A stretch of DNA of 64,000 nt from Abelmoschus esculentus (Eukaryota > Streptophyta > Magnoliopsida > Malvales > Malvaceae). The stretch's first letter is position 1. Each line of letters starts with the position of its first letter. Positions 57,001 to 64,000 of this stretch are shown piece by piece. The notes beneath the pieces were generated by a model, which saw nothing but the letters and a program-made list of their open reading frames with translations, ran no database searches and was not told the DNA's origin. The DNA lies in the NCBI GenBank assembly GCA_035048815.1, contig JAUCBN010000042.1:868001-932000 (forward strand), given 5' to 3'. The position numbers and the translations under genes are program-made.

Positions 57001-57939
57001 TTGCAACCCTGGTTCCAATATTTTAGTAGCTACATCGATCAACCTCGATTTCCTAGAAGCATTCCTTGCAGAAGAAATCCTCGGACTCTTTACTGAAGAA
57101 ACAAACTTTTGATGATGATGATGATGCTTCTTAGATTGCAACAAAACATTCCTAATTTGCAATGCCTCAGATCCAAACCTAGTGACAATCTGTCTATCAT
57201 AAGACTCTATTTTCTGAATCTTTGGAGGTCGAGGCTCAATTTTCGAGCTACTTTTAGCTAAATCCAAATCTCTCCCAGCAATCCCACCTTGAAAGTTCAC
57301 CATTTTCACATCTTGAACATCAGATTTACTAGCTGAAGTCGGGGCTTTTTTGTGAGGCTTATCTCTATTCAAAGCCGGCATGGCTTCTAATCCCATTAGC
57401 CTAGCAACCAAACCGGGAGCTTTCATTTCATGTTTTTGAGCCGTTTCTCCTTTACTAAAATGTTTACCATTTTTCTTCACATTCGGAAAACCCCCACTGT
57501 TCTCATCAGCAATCTACAAAAATTCCTCATAAACATCAATTTTATTATCATTATATAAGCAAAATGAATAATTTATGAACTAAAATACACACAAAAAAAA
57601 GGTATATAAAAATTTTCCGAGAGCATACCAAATGCAGCTTGGATTTGGGCATTTTTTCATCTCCTCCGAAGCTTTTTGAAGCTTTGGTACGGGCTGAGAA
57701 ACAACGACAGTCGATTACAACTCCAATTTGAAACAAAAAAAAAACATATTTTTTCAAAAAAGAAAAGACAAAATGAACTTACCATGAGGGAGTAATTTTC
57801 TTGAGAAAAATTTCTTCTTTGCAAGTCTTTTGTTCCAATCAAAGAGTTGAAAGAAGATGCCTACACAACCACCAGGCCTATAAGTTTTCTTCTCCGTTAT
57901 AGCTAGAGACGAAGATGTTTTCCCCGTTTGTTTATTCAT
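54055..57939 (-). CDS. TRM family protein (LONGIFOLIA-like, VARLMGL and DUF4378)
   Basis: TON1-recruiting-motif proteins act with TON1 and PP2A at cortical microtubules and shape organs and division planes. Five exons on the minus strand, 57939-57783, 57693-57629, 57513-55663, 55277-55148 and 54791-54055, agree in phase and give 979 residues. The N-terminus (KTYRPGGCVGIFFQLFDWNK) and the next conserved block (FGGDEKMPKSKLHL, IADENSGGFPNVKK) are typical of the group including Arabidopsis At3g05750/At5g26910. The VARLMGLE motif lies at residues 110-117. The long third exon is Ser/Lys-rich and probably disordered, with a run of five His. The last exon is the DUF4378 domain, ending DWDILQNIIDEMVDDLI, the C-terminal TRM motif region. 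ATG 57939 is used; one six codons upstream is possible. Confidence 0.88.
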
Positions 57940-57957
57940 TTTGCTCAGCACCGACAC

Positions 57958-58600
57958 TCAAAAATACCCAGAAAATTTCTTCAAAAAATCCAAAAAGAAA
58001 AAATTCAAGGAAATGCAGAAAGGAGCTCAAGTTTCAATCATTTGACAAACACACCCAACAATCTAAACCAACACCGTTCCAACCCACCATAGAGAAAGTT
58101 AAACCCATTAAAGAACAAAAAGAGATGGAAAAGACCCATTAGTTTTGAGTTTGACAAAGCAAAAAAGAACAAGCGGAATCAACGAAGGAAAAAAATCAGG
58201 AAAAGCCGTACAATAATGGAGTGAAAGCAGAGTTTGTGAGAAAATGACAGGAAACGGAGCAAAGAGAAGAAAAGGTTGTCAACTTTAGTTCCTACTTACA
58301 TGTCTTGACGCAAAGGCGAAATGATTCGTTTCAGAAAAAAGGAAGAATTATGGGATCAAAAAGGGAGAGAAAAAATGGTGTGTTTTATTGGATTGAGAAG
58401 ATCGAGGAAATGAAAAGGTTTAGAAGGGATTTTGTATTGAACCGGTGAAAGTGTGGATTCGGCAGTGAAAAGAGAGAGCTATGAAAACGCCTAATCTTCG
58501 GCTGTTGCTGTTGCTGCTGCTGGCTGCCGGTGTAGCAGACAAGTTTCACGCGGACAGCTTAAGAAAAAGGTTCTGCTTGTGGTCAAATTGCCTCTCAAAT
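57958..58600 (-). promoter_or_regulatory. Presumed leader/promoter of the TRM gene
   Basis: Purine-rich on the plus strand (CT-rich on the minus), as in many plant leaders, up to about 58480. A CAG/CAA trinucleotide tract on the minus strand lies at 58501-58530. No clear TATA box seen. Confidence 0.4.
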
Positions 58601-58789
58601 ACAAGAACAAAAAGTTAAAGCTGTTAAACAAGGGCTGGTTTTTCTCTTATTTTAAATTATATTAAAATGTAAAATACAAAATTGTAAAATTTAAAAATTA
58701 TTAAATTTAAAATATAAAATTATGAATAAAACTTAAAAAACAAATATATAATTTTTAAAAATTTTTAGTGCGCGAGATCACACCTACAG

Positions 58790-59191
58790 CAGTGGAGTTT
58801 TGGACAGACACAATAAAAGCGACTGCACATGGCCCTCGAAAAAAAGGGGTCTCAAATTTTGATAAACTACATTAATTAGATGATGTTAATCTCGAAATTT
58901 ATTGAAAATTTTTGAAAATGCTATTAAGAAAGATTAGTTATAATTGTTAAAAAGTTATAATTATTTCTTAAATGCGATAATTGATTATAAAATCTTATTG
59001 ATTATTACTATTACTATTGTTTCAGTAGAACTAGTAAGGTTTTGGACAGACGCAATGGAAACGATCGTACAGGGGCCCCTAGAAAGGATATTTGCTTTTA
59101 AGGGATACTAGTGGAAGTCATAGATAATTACTTTTAAAGATTATATTTTAATAAATTGCACAGGGCCCTCAAAATCTTTGAACCGCCCCTG
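58790..59191. mobile_element. hAT-like non-autonomous element with 8-bp target duplication
   Basis: The 402-bp element is flanked by perfect 8-bp direct repeats ACCTACAG (58782-58789 and 59192-59199). The ends are CAGTGGAGTTTTGG on the left and, on the opposite strand from the right, CAGGGGCGGTTCAAAG, which is the hAT-type CAGGGGCGG terminus. About 240 bp inside, a second copy of the left end (GGTTTTGGACAGACGCAATG) occurs, so the element carries an internal terminal duplication. No transposase coding sequence. Confidence 0.8.
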
Positions 59192-59199
59192 ACCTACAG

Positions 59200-62100
59200 C
59201 ATTCTTAATACGTGCTTGATTATATAATTTAGAGACCCTAAATGTTAGTTTATAAATTTTAAAGGCTTAATATAATATTTTTTGCCTTCTAAAATATATT
59301 CGTTTTTTAATTAGTTCTCTAATTTTTTTTAGCTTATTGTATTCTTAAATTTTACGAAACCGGATTAAAATCGCCCTAATTTAAAATAAAAAATTGATAT
59401 AGTTTAAAAAATAATTTAATAATTAAATAAAAGATAATAGATAAAATAAATTAAAAAGATAATAGATAAAATAATAGATATAGTGTACAAATATTATGTA
59501 TGTTACATTATTTTTATAAATAAGTATAATTTAAGATTTTTAATTAATTTATTATATTTTTTATTTTAAATAATATGACCATCGAACTTAACGAGACTAG
59601 CGAAGAATATAAACAAGAACGTACCCCTATCAGTGACGGTGCCATGCAAATAAAATCTTCAAGTTATATGATAAAAAAATAAACACTTCAAGTGTCGGTA
59701 GGAATATACTCGACACTTATAATATGTTTACAATCTTCTTTGACATAGTTTAAGTATATTGTCACGAGATATAGTTTTGGCACAGGGATTTTTTTTCGTG
59801 CGATATTTCAGGTCTCTCGTATATTTGAGGTTTAGTTTTTACGATTTTCGATATTCATCGATTTCGCCCTCCTATGGGTTCATCAGGGAAACGAAGACAG
59901 TTTCCGACTAGTGTGGTGCACGATCGGCACGTCCATTCGAAGATAGGACGCTTGCTCGACACGTACTATACCCTTATTGCTTTTCCGCTCCTAAAAGTTA
60001 AGCACAACCAAAAAATATCTTGCTCGGTCCCGCATAGTCATGACGAACGGTACGTGACAATATATATATATATATATTATGCATTATTTATAGTATCGTG
60101 TTTTTTTTAATAACAATAATTAGTTTTAATATTAATTATTGATTACTAATTTTATTTATTTTCGAATATTTATTATAATAAAAATAAAAAATAAAATTTT
60201 ATAGAAATAAAGTATATTTTATGATAATTCATTTATTTCACACTGAAAGTAACTAGAACAAAAGATTTAATCAATACTATTAACAATAAAACCTTTAATC
60301 AAATTTAAAAAATGAGTTAAATTCGATGTCGACTTAAGAAAAAATTATTAGATAAATTTTGTTCATTATTTTTACTCGTGGTTTAATTGATTTAGTTTGT
60401 TTATTTTAAAATAATTACCTAATAAATACTCTATAATTACATATAAGTAAGAAATGATATTCAACTTAAAAAATAAGATGAACGAATTTGATTTAGTTTG
60501 TTTATTTATAATAATGTGATCTTAACCAGTTAAATATTTTTTAAAATAAATCGTCATTTTTTTTATATACTAATGAATAGATAATTATTAATTACTTATT
60601 TAAAAATAAATAAATTAAATTATTTAAATCATAAATAATATAATAAAAAATTTTGATTATATAATTTTTCGATAAATAAAAGTTGTAATATTTTTTCTAA
60701 CTTCGGACAAAGAGATCCAAACAAATGTAGGTGACAGTGTGTCCGTGACTGTGCAATCAAAGTCTACGTCTATGTCTCTCCTTAGACTTCGCTGTCTTTA
60801 CGGATGAATGGACAATAGTTTATTTAGACTCTTGTTATTCATTTTTTTATATATATTTTGACGAAAATGGGAAATGTTTTTCTATATTTTAAAAGATTAA
60901 AGGTCGTCAAATCGTTGACATGAATTTAATCCCTCTCCTGTAAAAAAAAATCTTAGATTATATAAAAAAAACCATACAATGGCATTTACTTTTTAGATTA
61001 TATTTTAATACGCGAATTAGATAAAAAAAATATTAGTTTGATAATTAAATAAAAAATTAAATTATATTTTCTTTTTAATATAGATGTTTAAATTATATTT
61101 TAGATTTAATAGATATTTAATATTTTTTCTGTTATTTATTCGAATTTTTCGTCAACGATGATAAAAAAATTCATCCAATCAAAATATGACACACAATCAA
61201 TTTTTTATATTTTTATTTTTTGAGTTTCCTTAGAAATATGAGTTTCTTTAAAAAAAATTTGGTTTTAATTTTTTTAATTAAATTCTAAAATCACTTTTCT
61301 TTCACAGTTTGATATCTTCACATATCGATAGTTTATCGTTTTTCATTCCATTGTCGAGTATTTTACCGTTCGATATTCTTCATCCGTTAGTTCAAATTAA
61401 ACTTTCTTCAATTCTAAATTCAATGGTGCGAGAATAAAAATGTTTTTTTTTTATGGGGTGAGGTTGAGATTTCATTTGCATGTTTTTGTTTTTTTTTTCT
61501 AATTTCATGAATTTGATAATTCCTAGGTTTTTATGTCTCCTTGAAGACAAAAGTATCGAAAGTGTTGAACATTGGACAAAGTTGGTTCGACCATTATTTG
61601 TCTTAAACAATACATTATACACGTGAATAGAAATACTAAAATTGAGTTTATAGTTAGGTTTGAAAGTATCTATAGATAAGTAGATATATAAAGTAAAAAG
61701 AGATAATTACTTTCATCTCAATTTTTTATTTTTTATTTAAATTTTTAAAAAATATTTTATTTATGAATTTATTCTCTTTATCTTTAAATATTATTGTCTC
61801 TCAATCTCAAATCTTTAATTTCGTCTCTGAGTATTTGAAATATGGCTTATTAAACATTTCTTTTGAACAAATTTTCTATATTTTGATGCATAACATTTTA
61901 TTCTATAATTTAAATATTTTTTGTGACATACATTAAATTTTTTATAGAATAAAACACAACTCATGATATATTTATGATATATTTTTAAAAAATAAAATAA
62001 TCAAATAAAATCTTTAATTTTATATAAAAATCTTTAATTTCTTTAAAAAAATTATAGATCTACACCCTATCTCCCTAAATTCTACCCTCCTGCTGATTTA

Positions 62101-62440
62101 ACAATCACATATTATTTTTATCTTTGTCGTACCCTATAATTTAAAACTCTATCTTTCAATCTCAAAAATTAACAAATAAATTATTGATTGTTAAAAACAA
62201 GAATTAAAAGAATTAGTTTATAAATATTTTATATGAATTTAAATATTAATTATATTTATATTTTTATAATATGAGATTAATTTTATTATCGAATAATAAT
62301 GTTGTAAACGAAGTAAATTAATTAAAAAATTAAATTAAAAGAATTAATTTATAAATATTTGATATGAAATTGTCTATTCTCATTGTCTCGTTCAGTCATA
62401 ATATAGGTTAAAAAGAGGACATGGAAATTTCGTGGGAAAA
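59200..62440. other. Long AT-rich spacer
   Basis: No gene is supported. A less AT-rich island at about 59860-60050 has a 78-codon frame without any recognised motif, probably a relic of a mobile element. A TA run lies at 60061-60077. A second normal-composition patch lies at 60710-60820. Confidence 0.55.
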
Positions 62441-62720
62441 TAGGAATGGAGGTAAGGAAATGCAAATAAAACAAGTGATGGTATCCAGTCCCTGCCATTC
62501 TTAGTTCTTCCCGTCACAGTGTGCTATGCATTTTTCCCCATCAGTTTCCTCTTCCCACCCCATCTCCGTACCTTATAATCTGGAAATTTCCACCTCAACA
62601 AACTGTTAATGCTCAAAGTTCCGTCCTTTATCTCACTTTGTGTTTTAATCAATACCACCGAATTCGAATTCCCTTAATTCTCTATTCTTTTTTAATTTAC
62701 TTATCTTCTGGGTTTCAACA
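62441..62720 (+). promoter_or_regulatory. Promoter and leader of the mannose-6-phosphate isomerase gene
   Basis: C/T-rich sequence of normal composition, with a TTATAAT element near 62571, about 150 bp before the ATG. Assigned by position only. Confidence 0.35.
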
Positions 62721-64000
62721 ATGGCGAAAGCTGATGTTGATCAGAGGTTGAGGAGGCTAAGAGCCTGGGTTCAAAACTACGAGTGGGGAAAACGTGGGGT
62801 GGAGGCGGAGGTGGCCAGGCTCATGGCTTTGAATTCGGGGGACGAGATAGACCCAAACAAGCCATATGCGGAGTTATGGATTGGAACCCATGAATCGGGG
62901 CCTAGCTTTCTGGTTGACGACGATCAACAAAACGTGGGTTTGAAATTGAAAGAGTGGATAGAGAAGAATCCAAACGTGCTTGGTGTTAAGGTTTTGGAGA
63001 AATGGGGTTCTCATCTTCCGTTCTTGTTCAAGGTTTGTTCTTTCCCTATATTATTTCTGCTGTTAGCAAGGAGAGTTGTGTATAAGTATACTGAATTCCG
63101 ATCATTTAACTCGACAAGCTACTGTGGTGTAAAATAGGTGCTGTCAGTGGGGAAAGCACTGTCCATACAGGCACACCCGGATAAAGAATTGGCCAAAGAG
63201 TTGCATAAGAGGAAACCTAATCTCTATAAAGATGATAATCACAAACCTGAGATGGCTTTGGCTATCACTCAGTTCACAGCCCTTTGTGGGTTCATTTCAC
63301 TCCAGGTATTCGAATACAAATATAAATGAAGTTATGATCGTTTCAAGTTTTAATTTTTATCTAGAATGAATTCGAATTTTAAAAACTATATTCGATTGAG
63401 AACCAATAATGAGCTTGTTAATAGCTTTAGCTTAGCTCAATTTAATTGTTGGTTTAGACACATACTTACATTTGAAGCAAATATGTTTGGATTTGGTATT
63501 ATACAGGAGATTAAGCAAGTTCTTGCTGATGTTCCTGAGATTGTAGAAGTGGTTGGCATTGCATTGGCAAAGCAAGTCATGGATATTCAGGAGCAAGATG
63601 GTGCTGTTGAAAACAAAGTTAAGTCTGCTCTGCGGTCGGTTTTTACCCAGCTTATGTCTGCGAGCAAGGAGATGACAACGAAAGCTTTATCGAAACTTAA
63701 AAGTCGGCTGCTCGTAGAAAGTCAGGTCAGTAGTAATTTCAGCACCATTGAGTTCTTGTTAAACCTGGGGGGGAAATTAGGAGTTCGGAGTGTAATCGAG
63801 TTGAGATAACTGCCAGTTCCAGCTGTTTGAAGCTCGAACCCCAATATCGAACTGCATCTGTTTATCCACTCATCCATTTGTATCTCGGCTATTATTCTTG
63901 ACCATTTGCAATTGTTTTTTTTTGGATGCATCAGTTGAGGAAGCTGAGGGAGAAAGAAGAGTTGGTGCTGCAGTTGGAAAAGCAATACCCCGGTGACATC
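62721..64000 (+). CDS. PMI: Type I mannose-6-phosphate isomerase (3' partial)
   Basis: Zinc enzyme that interconverts fructose-6-phosphate and mannose-6-phosphate, feeding GDP-mannose for ascorbate, glycoproteins and cell-wall polysaccharides; cytosolic in plants. Exons 62721-63032, 63138-63305, 63507-63725 and 63935 onward agree in phase and give the first 255 residues before the window ends inside exon 4. The N-terminus has QNYEWGKRG and PYAELWIGTHESGPS. The zinc-binding Q115-A-H117 of SIQAHPDK and E142 of NHKPEMALA are in place; the last zinc ligand lies beyond the window. The start ATG gives the family N-terminus directly. From memory, the Arabidopsis homologue lies next to the sterol C5-desaturase gene, which is 21 kb to the left here. 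Confidence 0.93.

Noticed and set aside
59874..60110. 78-codon plus-strand frame in the long spacer
   Set aside because: No motif, no splice partner, ends in a TA repeat. More likely a relic of a mobile element.
1..64000. CRISPR array, bacterial operon or phage features
   Set aside because: No regular direct repeats with unique spacers, no Shine-Dalgarno-led gene runs; introns throughout show a plant nuclear genome.
1..64000. tRNA, rRNA or snoRNA genes
   Set aside because: No stretch with the full set of conserved tRNA bases or rRNA-like sequence was found by eye on either strand. A covariance search could still find small ncRNAs.

Overview
This is plant nuclear DNA. The genes are split by GT-AG introns (plus one AT-AC intron), the spacers are very AT-rich, and the products are typical of land plants: a plant-type DNA ligase, a Delta7-sterol C5-desaturase, LRK10-like receptor kinases and a TRM/DUF4378 protein. 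Protein similarity suggests a rosid eudicot, possibly Malvaceae (Gossypium-like), but the species cannot be proved from the sequence. The gene models below were built by hand from splice sites and reading phase; none is supported by transcript data.

Layout, left to right. (1) 0.9-2.9 kb, +: 3' exons of a DNA ligase 6-like gene, cut by the window edge. (2) 3.5-6.1 kb, +: two-exon 2-hydroxyacyl-CoA lyase/oxalyl-CoA decarboxylase. (3) 6.55-6.97 kb, -: small basic plant protein of unknown function. (4) 8.8-18.6 kb, +: 20-exon LisH/HEAT-repeat protein, RELCH-like, containing an apparent U12-type AT-AC intron and preceded by a decayed tandem copy of its own first exon. (5) 21.5-21.8 kb, -: mitochondrial ribosomal protein mS33. 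(6) 24.4-27.2 kb, +: plastid-targeted enolase-superfamily dipeptide epimerase in which one expected metal ligand is changed. (7) 30.3-46.9 kb: a large inverted duplication of LRK10-like (GUB_WAK) receptor genes flanking a sterol C5-desaturase gene at 38.1-41.5 kb. (8) 48.6-51.7 kb, +: small charged protein of unknown function. (9) 52.8-53.5 kb, +: unknown plant protein with an in-frame 240-bp internal duplication. (10) 54.1-57.9 kb, -: TRM-family protein with VARLMGL and DUF4378 regions. (11) 62.7 kb to the window end, +: type I mannose-6-phosphate isomerase, cut by the window edge.

The most unusual part is the receptor cluster. The left arm (+) has three intact GUB_WAK/WAK_assoc ectodomain exons, each with its own signal peptide and each ending in a phase-1 donor, followed by one 33-bp mini-exon and one set of transmembrane/kinase exons. 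The right arm (-) has near-identical copies of the first and third ectodomain exons and of the mini-exon, but they run into a kinase of a different subfamily (non-RD, HFD catalytic loop, one exon) instead of the left arm's RD kinase. The layout suggests a modular receptor locus in which similar sensor exons are joined to two different signalling modules, with possible alternative use of first exons.

The remaining genes look like independent housekeeping loci, with no operon-like logic. From memory, sterol C5-desaturase and mannose-6-phosphate isomerase are near neighbours on Arabidopsis chromosome 3, so the right half may keep an old gene order. Spacers hold AT-rich degenerate DNA, two foldback/TIR elements, short tandem repeats, and a dispersed repeat of roughly 80-150 bp recognised at eight places.
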